From positions 1-64,000 of the forward strand of contig JAUHZU010000001.1 of NCBI GenBank assembly GCA_030425705.1: a stretch of 64,000 nucleotides of DNA, written 5' to 3'. Positions 8,617 to 19,932 of this stretch are shown in pieces; positions within the stretch are counted from its first letter, which is position 1; every line of letters begins with the position of its first letter. Under the pieces are notes generated by a model. That model saw only the letters and a program-made list of their open reading frames with translations, was not told the origin of the DNA and made no database searches. The translations under genes were made by a program, and so were the position numbers. This DNA comes from Phycisphaerae bacterium. Its GTDB lineage: Bacteria > Planctomycetota > Phycisphaerae > Phycisphaerales > Phycisphaeraceae.

Positions 8617-9459
8617 ATGGCTGAAAAGCGGGTTTCGTTGGATGTGATCGGGGTGGCCGAGCCGTGCCACGAGGACTGGTCGGGTATGACCGGCGACGCG
8701 CAGAAGAAGTTCTGTGATAGCTGCGCCAAGCATGTCCACAACCTCTCGGAGATGACCCGCGAGGAGGCCGAGCGTTTTGTGACGGCGAACCCGACGGGTG
8801 TCTGCATCCGCTTCCACCGCGATGCACGTACGGGCCGGATGCTCACGGCGGACGACCGGTGCGACACCGGGCCCACGAAGTCTGAACCCCGCACCCCAGG
8901 CCGAGGCCGCTTCAGCCGCCGGGTGTTGTCGCGTCGGACCCGTTCGCCCCGGCCAAAGCCCACGCCGCGCCGCCCGCGTTATCGCATGGCCGGTCAGGTA
9001 TTTGTGCCGTTCCTGTCGTTGTTCTCGCTGTTGGCCGGGGCGGTCGCGGTGGTCTTCGGCGGGGCAGCGCGTTCGGCCGGGCCCGGCGGGTGCACGATGG
9101 GTGTGATGATGCCCGTGAACACGCCCCCGCAGCGCTACGCCGCCGCGGGCATCGGCACGGCACCGATCGCGCTGCCGCCGGCCGGATTCCTCACCCAGCC
9201 CCTGCCCGCGCAGGCCCAGCCGGCGCAGCCGCTCGAACCGGCCCCGCCGGCGATCATGGGGCGGATCGCGCCTCCTGCGTTGCAGCCCGCGCCCGCCGAG
9301 CCCCCGCCCGGCTCGGTGATCATGGGCGAGATCGAGATGATCATGGGCGACATCGCCTGCCCCGAGGAGCCACTGCGCGCGGTCGAACCGATCGAAGCGC
9401 CCCCGGCTGAACCCCCCGCGGCACCACCGGCCGAGCCCGGCAGCGCATCGCAAAGCTGA
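8617..9459 (+). CDS. Membrane protein with N-terminal cysteine-rich domain and Pro/Ala-rich tail
   Basis: 280 residues. ATG at 8617 with GGGAG upstream. The N-terminal 65 residues hold PCHEDWSGM, FCDSCAKHVHNLSEMTREEAE and GVCIRF. This cysteine-rich module recurs in many bacterial proteins of otherwise different architecture and looks like a small metal-binding or redox domain (my recollection, function unproven). An Arg/Pro-rich linker leads to one transmembrane helix (about 130-152), then a Pro/Ala-rich tail with repeated IMGRI, IMGEI and IMGDI segments, presumably extracytoplasmic. No enzymatic role is evident. Confidence 0.75.
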   Translation: MAEKRVSLDVIGVAEPCHEDWSGMTGDAQKKFCDSCAKHVHNLSEMTREEAERFVTANPTGVCIRFHRDARTGRMLTADDRCDTGPTKSEPRTPGRGRFSRRVLSRRTRSPRPKPTPRRPRYRMAGQVFVPFLSLFSLLAGAVAVVFGGAARSAGPGGCTMGVMMPVNTPPQRYAAAGIGTAPIALPPAGFLTQPLPAQAQPAQPLEPAPPAIMGRIAPPALQPAPAEPPPGSVIMGEIEMIMGDIACPEEPLRAVEPIEAPPAEPPAAPPAEPGSASQS

Positions 9460-9513
9460 GGCCGTTATGGCTTCGTTGAAGCTTGTGGTATCCGGGCGAC
9501 GCGGGAGCGCGCC

Positions 9514-9843
9514 TCAGGACGCCGCGGCTGCGCCCATCATCACGATCATGAACAGGAAGATTGCGCCGACGTAGAGCAGGCCGAGGATGATCGCCCACAT
9601 GTTGAACTTCTTGGCGAGGTTCGCGTGGCGGTGGGCCTGGTCGAAGTTGCCCGCGTTGTTGGCGGACATCGCCATCGCCGAGAACACGATCGACGCGATC
9701 CCCAGCGGCTGGCAGCAGAACAGCATGACGAGGATCGAGACGACGAGCTGGTCGTCGGCCTTGCCGCGGTACTGGCCCTGCTGCGGCGCCTGGTAGTAGG
9801 GCGGCGCGGGCGGCGGTTCGAAGTCCGGTGGGTATTGGCTCAT
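9514..9843 (-). CDS. CD225/dispanin-like small membrane protein
   Basis: 109 residues. A Pro/Tyr-rich N-terminus (PPPAPPYYQAPQQGQY) precedes two transmembrane helices. The first contains the CD225 pattern LVVSILVMLFCCQPLGIASI, followed by AMSANNAGNFDQAHRHANLAKKF. These features match the CD225/dispanin (interferon-induced transmembrane-like) family, common in bacteria and of unknown role there. It diverges from the DUF2752 gene. Confidence 0.82.
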   Translation of the reverse strand: MSQYPPDFEPPPAPPYYQAPQQGQYRGKADDQLVVSILVMLFCCQPLGIASIVFSAMAMSANNAGNFDQAHRHANLAKKFNMWAIILGLLYVGAIFLFMIVMMGAAAAS

Positions 9844-9868
9844 GGGCGGCCCCTCGAAACGGGATGGC

Positions 9869-9874
9869 TATGAT
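9869..9874 (+). promoter_or_regulatory. -10-like TATGAT upstream of the DUF2752 gene
   Basis: GGCTATGAT fits the local GCTANNNT pattern. It would give a leader of about 55 bases. Confidence 0.4.
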
Positions 9875-9935
9875 GGGCCCCGGCCGGCCCGGGCCGACGC
9901 GATCGTATCGCGGGGGTGCCCGGTCCGCAATCACC

Positions 9936-10409
9936 ATGAGCGCGACTCCCACCGCCCCCGAGCCGATCCGCCGCGAGCCGAACGCGCACCGTCTGATCTC
10001 CGCGGGCGTGCTGCTTGTGGCGCTGGCGGGCCTGGTGTTCGTGACCTTCAACAACCCGGTGGACCAGACCGTGCTGCCGCGCTGCCCGACCGAGCAATAC
10101 CTCGGCGTCTACTGCCCCGGCTGCGGCGCGACCCGCGCGACCCACCACCTGCTGCAGGGCCGGCCCGGCGCGGCGTGGGGCTACAACCCGCTGTTTGTTG
10201 TCCTCGGCGTGCCACTGATCGTGTGGACGCTCGTCGCGCTGGCCTACCACGCCTGCACCGGCCGGCGCGTCCGGCGGATGAGGCTGCCCGCGGCGGTTGG
10301 CTGGGGCGTCCTGGTGCTGATGCTCGGCTACGCGGTCCTGCGCAACCTGCCCGGCGAGCGGTTCGACCCGCTACGGCCGAGCGCGGTCGAACCTCAACAC
10401 GATGGATAA
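9936..10409 (+). CDS. DUF2752 membrane protein
   Basis: 157 residues from the ATG at 9936. The DUF2752 signature is present: RCPTEQYLGVYCPGCGATRA then HHLLQGRPGAAWGYNPLFV. Three transmembrane helices are expected (about 15-35, 85-107 and 120-138). The cysteine pair in CPGCG suggests metal binding or redox, but the family has no established function. It is transcribed towards the TPR gene on the opposite strand. Confidence 0.85.
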   Translation: MSATPTAPEPIRREPNAHRLISAGVLLVALAGLVFVTFNNPVDQTVLPRCPTEQYLGVYCPGCGATRATHHLLQGRPGAAWGYNPLFVVLGVPLIVWTLVALAYHACTGRRVRRMRLPAAVGWGVLVLMLGYAVLRNLPGERFDPLRPSAVEPQHDG

Positions 10410-10430
10410 CGGGCCGGTTTGTTCAAGCCA

Positions 10431-10748
10431 TCAACTCGCGGCCAGCATGCCGCGCAGCTCCTGCAGTTCGCCCAGCGCCTTGCCGTCGTTCGCCGCCGCC
10501 GCTTGGTCGATGCCCCGGTCGAGCACCGCGACGGCGTCGTCGTCTTCGCCCAGTTCGCTGAGCATCTTCGCCTTCTGGAAGTAGGCGTAGTGGTAGTGCG
10601 GGTCGAGCGCGAGGGCCTTGTCCAGCCAGGCGATCGCGTCGTCGAAGCGCTCGGCGTTGCCGTGCTCGATCGCGATCATGTACGGCAGGTCGGCGTCGGC
10701 GGGGTCGGCGGCGTGCATCTTCTCGAGCTGGGCGAGCCGGTCGGTCAT
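10431..10748 (-). CDS. Small tetratricopeptide repeat protein
   Basis: 105 residues. The start codon overlaps the stop of the upstream cupin gene as ATGA (10745-10748), which argues for translational coupling and against the longer frame. Two to three TPR-like helices are visible: DAIAWLDKALALDPHYHYAYFQKAKML and DAVAVLDRGIDQAAA. It is probably a soluble protein-protein interaction scaffold. It is the third gene of a three-gene set with the cupin protein and a small lipoprotein-like protein. Confidence 0.85.
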   Translation of the reverse strand: MTDRLAQLEKMHAADPADADLPYMIAIEHGNAERFDDAIAWLDKALALDPHYHYAYFQKAKMLSELGEDDDAVAVLDRGIDQAAAANDGKALGELQELRGMLAAS

Positions 10749-11116
10749 GGTGTCGGGTCCGTGTGGGCCTGGTCTCGGGCGGGTGGGCCGGCATCGTAGT
10801 GCACCGCGAGCCAGACGGTCGGCCCGCTGACGTCGGTGCACTCGACCCGGTGGCGGGTGTTGGCCGGGAGGTGGATGAAGTCGCCCGGGGTCATCGGGGT
10901 GTCGTCGGGCTCGTCGGCGAGTCGGAGCGTGGCGGACCCCTGGAGCAGGACGACCCACTCATCGCGGTCTTGCACCAGCCACGCGCCTTCAGGGGTGCAC
11001 TGCCCGGTGGAGACGATGCGTTCGATCAGGACGCCCGGGGCCTGCGCGAGCGTAGCGAAATGTTCTTCGTCAAACGGCGGGTCGGGGAGGTCGGCGAAGA
11101 GTCGGCCGGGTTGCAT
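10745..11116 (-). CDS. Cupin-domain protein
   Basis: 123 residues. The single-domain cupin is recognised by DEWVVLLQGSATLRLADEP, MTPGDFIHLPANTRHRVECTD and a final beta-strand TVWLAVHYD. The histidines and glutamate of the metal site appear only in part (H in NTRHRV and in VHYD), so the activity is uncertain. The gene starts six bases after the upstream lipoprotein-like gene ends and overlaps the TPR gene by four bases, so the three form an operon. Confidence 0.85.
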   Translation of the reverse strand: MQPGRLFADLPDPPFDEEHFATLAQAPGVLIERIVSTGQCTPEGAWLVQDRDEWVVLLQGSATLRLADEPDDTPMTPGDFIHLPANTRHRVECTDVSGPTVWLAVHYDAGPPARDQAHTDPTP

Positions 11117-11122
11117 GTCGGG

Positions 11123-11389
11123 CTACCAGTCGAACAGGCGTTGGTACCAGGGCTTGGGCCCGGGCGCGGCCGGGGGCTGGTAGCTGTCGGCCTCGAAGGT
11201 GTTGCGGGGCCCGGCGGAGTAGGACTGCAGCGGGTTGCCGAACCGGCTCTTCTCGGTCCGGCTCATCTCGACGCAGCCGGCCATCGGCCCCGCGGAGAAC
11301 AGCAGCAGGGCGGCGAGCAGGAGCGTTACCCCGCCGTGCACTCGGCGCGTCCGGCGGGGGCGGGTCGGTGGGGCGGGGGAGGTACGCAT
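11123..11389 (-). CDS. Small putative lipoprotein, first gene of cupin/TPR operon
   Basis: 88 residues. An Arg-rich start (RPRRTRRVHGG) is followed by a hydrophobic stretch and GPMAGC, which could be a lipoprotein cleavage site although the -3 residue Met is unusual. The rest is short, Pro-rich and ends PWYQRLFDW. No family is recognised. The start ATG sits six bases after TACAAT, suggesting a leaderless transcript covering this gene, the cupin gene and the TPR gene. Confidence 0.7.
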   Translation of the reverse strand: MRTSPAPPTRPRRTRRVHGGVTLLLAALLLFSAGPMAGCVEMSRTEKSRFGNPLQSYSAGPRNTFEADSYQPPAAPGPKPWYQRLFDW

Positions 11390-11395
11390 CTGTGT

Positions 11396-11401
11396 ATTGT
11401 A
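11396..11401 (-). promoter_or_regulatory. -10 TACAAT six bases from ATG (predicted leaderless start)
   Basis: On the minus strand TACAAT-N6-ATG precedes the gene starting at 11389, with no Shine-Dalgarno sequence and no clear -35. Confidence 0.55.
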
Positions 11402-11418
11402 GGGTTGATCCTGCCGAC

Positions 11419-11447
11419 TTGGCCGGGGCAGTTGAGAACGCTACACT
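11419..11447 (+). promoter_or_regulatory. carB promoter (TTGGCC-N17-TACACT)
   Basis: The -35-like TTGGCC (11419-11424) and the -10-like TACACT (11442-11447) are 17 bases apart. Transcription would start near 11454, leaving a leader of about 105 bases. Confidence 0.45.
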
Positions 11448-11558
11448 CGCTCGGATTTTGGCCGTTTTCTCGGCCCGTGGTCCCCGACCGCCGTGTGTTG
11501 CCGGCGGTATCGCTGCGCCCGCCCAAAACCGCTTTCCCGAAGCAGAAACCCCTCCACG

Positions 11559-15110
<3,552 letters not shown>

Positions 15111-15141
15111 GCGCGTACTGTCCAGCCCGTCTTGAGCGCAT

Positions 15142-15176
15142 AAAAAAACAGGAGCCCGATGGGCTCCTGTTTTTTG
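15142..15176. terminator. Bidirectional terminator between carB and a lipoprotein gene
   Basis: TAAAAAAA, then the stem ACAGGAGCCC-GAT-GGGCTCCTGT, then TTTTT. The A-run on one side and the T-run on the other serve both convergent genes. Confidence 0.92.
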
Positions 15177-15198
15177 CTTGATCGGTGGGTGGGCTGGA

Positions 15199-15459
15199 TC
15201 AGGGGACCGGCCAGGGGGTGAGCTGGGTGTTCTTATCGACGAAGAACATCCGGGCCAGGTCGTCGTGGATCGTCCGCCAGGCGTGGTGCCGGTGGATGAC
15301 CAGGTCGTTACGGAACTGCTCGTAGGTCTGGGTCTGCGAGTACAGCTCGGGGGTCGGGTCGTCACGGATGTCGGCCGAGGTGATCGTGTTGCAGCCGCTC
15401 AGCAGGGCGGTCGCGGTCAATCCAAGTGCCAAAACGGACAGGCGGACGGCTTGAAGCAT
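15199..15459 (-). CDS. Small lipoprotein of unknown function
   Basis: 86 residues from the ATG at 15459, chosen because GGGAG lies just upstream and a proper lipoprotein signal then begins the protein (hydrophobic stretch ending TALLSGC). After the lipid cysteine come about 60 residues with TPELYSQTQTYEQFRNDLVIHRHHAWRT split over two short helices. No family is recognised with confidence. It converges on carB and shares its terminator. Confidence 0.82.
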   Translation of the reverse strand: MLQAVRLSVLALGLTATALLSGCNTITSADIRDDPTPELYSQTQTYEQFRNDLVIHRHHAWRTIHDDLARMFFVDKNTQLTPWPVP

Positions 15460-15573
15460 CGATGGCTCCCTTCGGGTGAACAACGGTTGAGCCGTCATTG
15501 TCGCGGCTGGGGCGGGCCGTGTCAAACCCTAAATCATGTTCCGAGAAGGTCTTTTGTGACCGGGCGGCGGGGG

Positions 15574-16377
15574 TTAATCCCCGGGGGTGTCCGCCGGCGG
15601 GGCGGGTTCGCCCTCGACGGCTGCGGGCTCGGGGAGCACGAGGCGGACGCGAACGGCCGTGCCGACCTCGGGGATCTGGTCGGTCCGGGCCCCCCAGGTT
15701 TGGTTGTGGCTGTCGTTGCGGTCGGTCATGTCGGTCGCCCGGGCGAGCAGGTCGTCCCCGAAGTTGACCAGCGAGATCGCCGTGCCGTAGGCGTCCGCGA
15801 CGTACATTTCCTGGCCGTTGACCACGACGAACTTGGACCCGGCGAAGAGCCAGGTGTTGCCCCGCATGGTCTCGCCGGTCTTCTGATCCACGACCCACTC
15901 GTTGGCGGGGGTGAGCGACTCCTCGCCGTCCTCGTCGGTGGTCACGATAAAGACGGCGATGGCGGGGCCCTCGGGCGCGATCGTGCGGACGGTGTCGCCT
16001 TCCTCGACCCAGCGCATCGGCGAGCCGGGCTCCAACTCGAGCAGCAGCATCGCGCTGTGGATCAGTGACGGCGTCGTCTCCACCACCAGCAGCGACTCGT
16101 GCTCGCGGGTGTCCGGGGAGCAGGCGAGCTGCTCCAGGAACTCGGCCTCGCGCAGGCAGACCTTTGCATCGATATCGATCGTCCGGGCTGCGCGGTCGAT
16201 GGTGAGCCCGTTGTCGTCGGTGTTCAGCGCCTGGATCACGATGGCGACCGGGTCCGGGTCGGCCGGCTGGATCGCGGGGTGCGGCGGAGCGGCGGGCGTC
16301 TCCTGGGCGTTCAGCGGCGGCGTGCCGAGCGACAGCGGGAGGGCGAGCAGGACGGGCAGGGCGTATCGTTTCCGCAT
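15574..16377 (-). CDS. Secreted YdjY-domain protein
   Basis: 267 residues with a signal peptide (residues 1-24, ending NAQ). The body matches planctomycete YdjY-domain proteins: AARTIDIDAKVCLREAEFLEQLAC, THE-like HESLLVVETTPSLIHSAMLL, EWVVDQKTG, WLFAGSKF and YVADAYGTAISLVNFGDDLL. These proteins are secreted or periplasmic and the function is not established. The C-terminus is Pro/Ala-rich. The gene diverges from a small conserved gene, and the two may share overlapping -10 boxes at 16426-16432. Confidence 0.82.
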   Translation of the reverse strand: MRKRYALPVLLALPLSLGTPPLNAQETPAAPPHPAIQPADPDPVAIVIQALNTDDNGLTIDRAARTIDIDAKVCLREAEFLEQLACSPDTREHESLLVVETTPSLIHSAMLLLELEPGSPMRWVEEGDTVRTIAPEGPAIAVFIVTTDEDGEESLTPANEWVVDQKTGETMRGNTWLFAGSKFVVVNGQEMYVADAYGTAISLVNFGDDLLARATDMTDRNDSHNQTWGARTDQIPEVGTAVRVRLVLPEPAAVEGEPAPPADTPGD

Positions 16378-16425
16378 GGAAGACTCCGGCCGAGGGCTTT
16401 CGCAGGGGTGGGGTTAGGCCGTCTG

Positions 16426-16432
16426 TATCATA
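16426..16432. promoter_or_regulatory. Overlapping divergent -10 elements (YdjY gene / gene at 16497)
   Basis: TATCATA again gives TATCAT on the plus strand and TATGAT on the minus strand, as at 6861. For the minus strand TTGCAT (16452-16457) may be a weak -35 at 19 bases. Confidence 0.4.
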
Positions 16433-16496
16433 CGCAGGCGGCGGCCCGGCCATGCAAAAAGCGCTTCGCCGGCCGCGAGAACCATGGAGACGACGC

Positions 16497-16664
16497 ATGC
16501 AGGTCACGTTCAAGATCTTCCGCAGCACGCTCAAGAGCTGGGAAAAGCTGTGTCAGGACGCCAGCGCGTTCGCGTCCGCGCTGCCCGAGGGGCGGGTGAT
16601 CAGCATCTCGCACAGTGGGGACCACAGCGACGGGGTCGTGGTCCTGTGGTATGACAAGGGCTGA
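16497..16664 (+). CDS. Small conserved protein (55 residues)
   Basis: ATG at 16497 with ATGGAG upstream. The protein begins MQVTFKIFRSTLKSWEKL and ends GRVISISHSGDHSDGVVVLW plus YDKG. I recall similar short proteins (FKxFRSSFxSW ... ISISHSxDxxxGVVxVWY) in planctomycetes and other bacteria; none has a known role. The stop codon overlaps the next start (TGATG at 16662-16666), so it is coupled to the downstream gene. Confidence 0.8.
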   Translation: MQVTFKIFRSTLKSWEKLCQDASAFASALPEGRVISISHSGDHSDGVVVLWYDKG

Positions 16665-17050
16665 TGGCGGGGTCTCCCCAACAGCCCGAGCGTGAAGACC
16701 AGGTCTGGCGGCCCGACCGGCTGACCTGGGCGGTGCTGCTGGGCCGGTGGACGGACTTCGCCCGCAGCGCGGTGGCCTTGCCGGACGACGCGGCCGGGCG
16801 TCGGCTGCGGGCGTCGGTGGCAGACCTGATCGGGCTGCAGGCCGTCTGGTTCGCGCTGTCGCACCTGGAAGAACTGACCGACGACGAGCGCACGCTCGGG
16901 CTGATGCGTGCGGGGGTGCTGATCGATCGGTACGAAGCGGCGCTCCGCCGGCGGTTCGTACCGGACCCGCTGCCCGCGCAGGTAGAGGAACTCGTGAGCA
17001 ACGCGCGGTCGGCGCTGGCCGAGGCGTCTGCGACGCAGGCCGGCGGATAG
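16664..17050 (+). CDS. Conserved hypothetical protein coupled to gene at 16497
   Basis: 128 residues, mainly helical: WAVLLGRWTDFARSAVALP, RLRASVADLIGLQAVWFAL, TLGLMRAGVLIDRYEAALR. No signal peptide or transmembrane helix, and no family recognised. The start codon shares one base with the upstream stop. Its composition suggests a small cytoplasmic helical-bundle protein acting with the upstream product. Confidence 0.78.
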   Translation: MAGSPQQPEREDQVWRPDRLTWAVLLGRWTDFARSAVALPDDAAGRRLRASVADLIGLQAVWFALSHLEELTDDERTLGLMRAGVLIDRYEAALRRRFVPDPLPAQVEELVSNARSALAEASATQAGG

Positions 17051-17213
17051 GCATCCGCACCGCCGCGAATCGTGGGCCAGGGTTTCCCCCCGGCGGCAGG
17101 TGCCCGCGGTTTAAAGTGCTAACGGGTCAACCAGCCCCCGGCCCGCCCGTCGCGGGCCCGGGCAGCACGGGGCGGCCCGCAGACCACGATCGCCCCCGCG
17201 GAGTCCGGACACG

Positions 17214-17291
17214 ATGTTCGAGATGCTCTTCATCGGGCTGCGTTTCGTCGGCGCGATCATGTACGCCTTCCTCAACGGCGACGACTGGTAG
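17214..17291 (+). CDS. Possible 25-residue hydrophobic peptide
   Basis: ATG at 17214 with GGAG about ten bases upstream. The peptide starts MFEMLFIGLRFVGAIMYAFL and ends NGDDW. It would be one short membrane helix with an acidic tail. It lies alone in the 268-base gap between the 16664 gene and the convergent M29 peptidase gene. Coding status is uncertain. Confidence 0.35.
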   Translation: MFEMLFIGLRFVGAIMYAFLNGDDW

Positions 17292-17318
17292 CGCCCGCGC
17301 GGTCACGAGCGGTTCCGT

Positions 17319-18521
17319 TCACGCCCCCGGCCAGCCGTCGAACGCGAACACGCCGTCGCGCTGGATGACCTCGCCGTCAACGGTGATGGTCCCGCCCGAA
17401 GCGAGGTCTACCGACCCGTCTGGGAGCTTCCGGGTGCGCATGTCGCAGACCATGTCCCAGTGCAGGCCCGACTCGTTGCTGTTGCCGGTCTCCGGGTAGC
17501 CGGCCCCGACGGCGAGGTGGAACGTCCCGCCGATCTTCTCGTCGAACAGCGTGTTCTTGGTGTACTCGGTGATGGCGTAGTTCGTGCCAACCGCGATCTC
17601 GCCGGCGAAGCGTGCGCCCGCGTCCTGGTCGAGCATCGCGATCAGGTAGTCCTGGTTCTTGCTCGCGGTGGCCTCGACGACCCGGCCCTTCTCGAAGGTG
17701 AAGCAGATGTCGTGGACCTCTCGGCCGTTGTGGACCGCGGGGAAGCTGTACTTCACCACGCCGTTCACCCCGCCGTCGGGGTGGTCGAGGTTGGGCCCGG
17801 TGAAGACCTCGCCGTCGGGGAAGTTGGCCTCGCCGGCGCAGTTGATCCAGGTCATCCCGTCGATGTTGACGCGCAGGTCCGTACCGGCGTTCGTCTGGAA
17901 GTGGATGAGCTTCTTGCCGTAGAGGTAGTCGGCGACCTTCTGCTGGCGTTCGCGGATCTTCTTCCACTCGGCGGCGGGGTCGTCCTTGTCCAGGTGGCCG
18001 GCGGAGAAGACGAAGTCGGTGTACTCGCGGAGCGAGCGTTCGGCGTCCTGGGCGGCGCCGTCGGTGGGGTACTGCGTGCCGACCCAGAACAGCGGCCGGA
18101 CCCCGGGGTAGTCCTTGGGCGATTCCGCGGCGGCGGCCCGCTTCATGAAGACCTCGAAGATGGGCTTGCGTGACGCGCTGGCCAGCGCGCCGCGCTTGGG
18201 GTCCAGGCGTGTGGCCGACTTGGTGTTGATGTCGGCCCAGATACCGATCGAGGCGTCGATGTGCTCGACCTCGGCCATCGCCAGCGGGCTCACGTAGGTG
18301 AGCTGCTCCTCGCTGGCGTCCTGCATGAAGATGTCCTGGCAGGAGGCGGGGGTGAGCTTGAGCGTGGGGTGGCCGCCGGCCTTGAGGACGTGCTCGTAGA
18401 TAGCCTCGATCAGCGGCATCGCGGCGGGGTCGCCCTTGATGAGCACCAGGTAGCCGGGCTTCACTTTGGCCGAGTAGTTGACCAGGACGTCGGCGAGCTT
18501 GTCGAGGCGCTGATCGCGCAT
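17319..18521 (-). CDS. M29-family aminopeptidase
   Basis: 400 residues, the usual size for the thermophilic aminopeptidase (AmpS/AmpT) family. The ATG at 18521 has AGGA upstream; a longer frame to 18578 is rejected. Typical segments are LADVLVNYSAKVKPGYLVLI, the metal-binding region NCAGEANFPDGEVFTGP, AVHNGREVHDICFTFEKGRVV, IAVGTNYAITEYTKNTLFDE and the end GLHWDMVCDMR. It is a cytoplasmic two-metal exopeptidase with broad specificity. The neighbouring genes give no pathway context. Confidence 0.93.
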   Translation of the reverse strand: MRDQRLDKLADVLVNYSAKVKPGYLVLIKGDPAAMPLIEAIYEHVLKAGGHPTLKLTPASCQDIFMQDASEEQLTYVSPLAMAEVEHIDASIGIWADINTKSATRLDPKRGALASASRKPIFEVFMKRAAAAESPKDYPGVRPLFWVGTQYPTDGAAQDAERSLREYTDFVFSAGHLDKDDPAAEWKKIRERQQKVADYLYGKKLIHFQTNAGTDLRVNIDGMTWINCAGEANFPDGEVFTGPNLDHPDGGVNGVVKYSFPAVHNGREVHDICFTFEKGRVVEATASKNQDYLIAMLDQDAGARFAGEIAVGTNYAITEYTKNTLFDEKIGGTFHLAVGAGYPETGNSNESGLHWDMVCDMRTRKLPDGSVDLASGGTITVDGEVIQRDGVFAFDGWPGA

Positions 18522-18748
18522 GGGGTGTTTTCCTGTTTTTGGGAGCCGGTTTGTGAGACGGATGAGCGGCCGACCCACGTGAGCACGGCTGGCCGCGGGT
18601 CAGGGCGGTGTGCCCCGGCTCGGTGGCCGCGATGTTACGGCAGCCCCGCTGAATTGTCTTGCCGGGCCGGCGATTGTCCTGTAGGTTTTACCCCGGGGCA
18701 GGATCACGGACTCGCGTCTCACGACCCCCGAACTCGAAAGGCGGCCTG

Positions 18749-19783
18749 ATGGATCAGCCCGACGCGCTCGAGCACGTCCACGGCCTGGTTGGCGACGACC
18801 AGGCCCCGCCCGCCGACCTGTCCCCCCACGACAACCAGCCCCTCGAGTCGCTGCCCGACGCCCCGTCGGCCCTGCAGCCGTTCGGTGCCGCCCTCGCCCC
18901 GGTCCTGTTGGAGGTCTGCGGGGACCGGCTGCGCAACGTCCGCTGGTTCCGCACGGACTGGCAGCGCGGCGGGGCGCTCACCGGCTACTGCGACTGGATC
19001 GATGACGACGGCGCGACCCGCGAGGCGGTCGTGAAGATGCCCGTGCCCCCGGCCGAGCGGCGTTGGCTGGTCCGGCTCTCCAGCGACGAGGTCACGCCCC
19101 GCGTCTACGCCCACGGCACGGCGCTGGGCGGCTACGACCTGGCCTGGGTGATCATGGAGAAGCTGCCCTACGGCCCGGTCGGGCGGAAGTGGGGGGCGCA
19201 CGCGGTAGAACTGCTCGCCGAGGCCGCCGCGCACTTCTACGCCAGCGCCCGCGTCGTCCCGCCCGAGGGCCAGCCCAAGCGGCGCGACTGGCCGGAGCTG
19301 CTCAAGCGCGCCCGCGACCACGCCACGCCCCGTATGGTGCCCCACGCCCAGCGCTGGAAGCAGGCCCTCAAGCAGGCCGGCCGCAAGCTCGACGGCTGGC
19401 TCGACACCTGGCGCGGCCGGCCGCACGACACCTGGTGCCACGGCGACCTGCACCTGGGCAACGCCATGACCCGCGTCGCCCCGCCCGACGGGCCGGCCGT
19501 CCTCTTCGACCTCGCCAACGTCCACGCCGGCCACTGGGTCGAGGACGCGGTCTACTTCGAGCACCTCTACTGGGCCCGGCCCGAACGCCTCGGCGGGCAC
19601 AAGCCCGTCAAGCTCATCGCGCACTACCTCAAGGAGTACGGCATCAGCCCCGGCGAAGACTGGCCCGAACTGGCGAACCTCAAGCGCGCCATGCTCGCGA
19701 TGGCCGCGCCCGGGCTGATGGACACCGAGGGCGGCCGTGTGCAGGTCGAAGCCGCGCTCGAGGTGCTGGAGCGGTATGTCTGA
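18749..19783 (+). CDS. Aminoglycoside-phosphotransferase-like kinase
   Basis: 344 residues. The ATG at 18749 has AAAGGCGG upstream. The kinase-fold phosphotransferase core is shown by WCHGDLHLGNAM (catalytic Asp loop) and AVLFDLANVHAGHWVEDAVY (metal-binding Asp). The lysine region is REAVVKMPVP. The first 40 residues are acidic and proline-rich. The family phosphorylates small molecules such as aminoglycosides, choline, fructosamines or nucleosides; the substrate here cannot be told. A resistance role should not be assumed. Confidence 0.85.
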   Translation: MDQPDALEHVHGLVGDDQAPPADLSPHDNQPLESLPDAPSALQPFGAALAPVLLEVCGDRLRNVRWFRTDWQRGGALTGYCDWIDDDGATREAVVKMPVPPAERRWLVRLSSDEVTPRVYAHGTALGGYDLAWVIMEKLPYGPVGRKWGAHAVELLAEAAAHFYASARVVPPEGQPKRRDWPELLKRARDHATPRMVPHAQRWKQALKQAGRKLDGWLDTWRGRPHDTWCHGDLHLGNAMTRVAPPDGPAVLFDLANVHAGHWVEDAVYFEHLYWARPERLGGHKPVKLIAHYLKEYGISPGEDWPELANLKRAMLAMAAPGLMDTEGGRVQVEAALEVLERYV

Positions 19784-19932
19784 GTTGATGTGTTTGATAT
19801 ACCGCCGCGCCATACGCGTCGGGCGATGACACGGACACACGCAATGCCACGGCGATCCGACATGCTTGGGAGATGCAATCTCATCGGCCGCGCGTGCGTT
19901 GGTCTCGCATAAGCAAACCGTGGAGCCCAACC

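Noticed and set aside
10749-10958. N-terminal extension of the TPR protein
   Set aside because: It would lie over the cupin gene in another frame, is Arg/Pro-rich, and the ATGA overlap already gives a well-supported start at 10748.
18749-19783. Calling the phosphotransferase an antibiotic resistance gene
   Set aside because: The fold is shared by many metabolic kinases, and no residue pattern specific to aminoglycoside modification is visible.
19806-19830. Possible fifth copy of the palindromic repeat (CCGCCGCGCCATACGCGTCGG)
   Set aside because: Several mismatches in both arms; it could be chance in GC-rich DNA, so it was not listed as a repeat.
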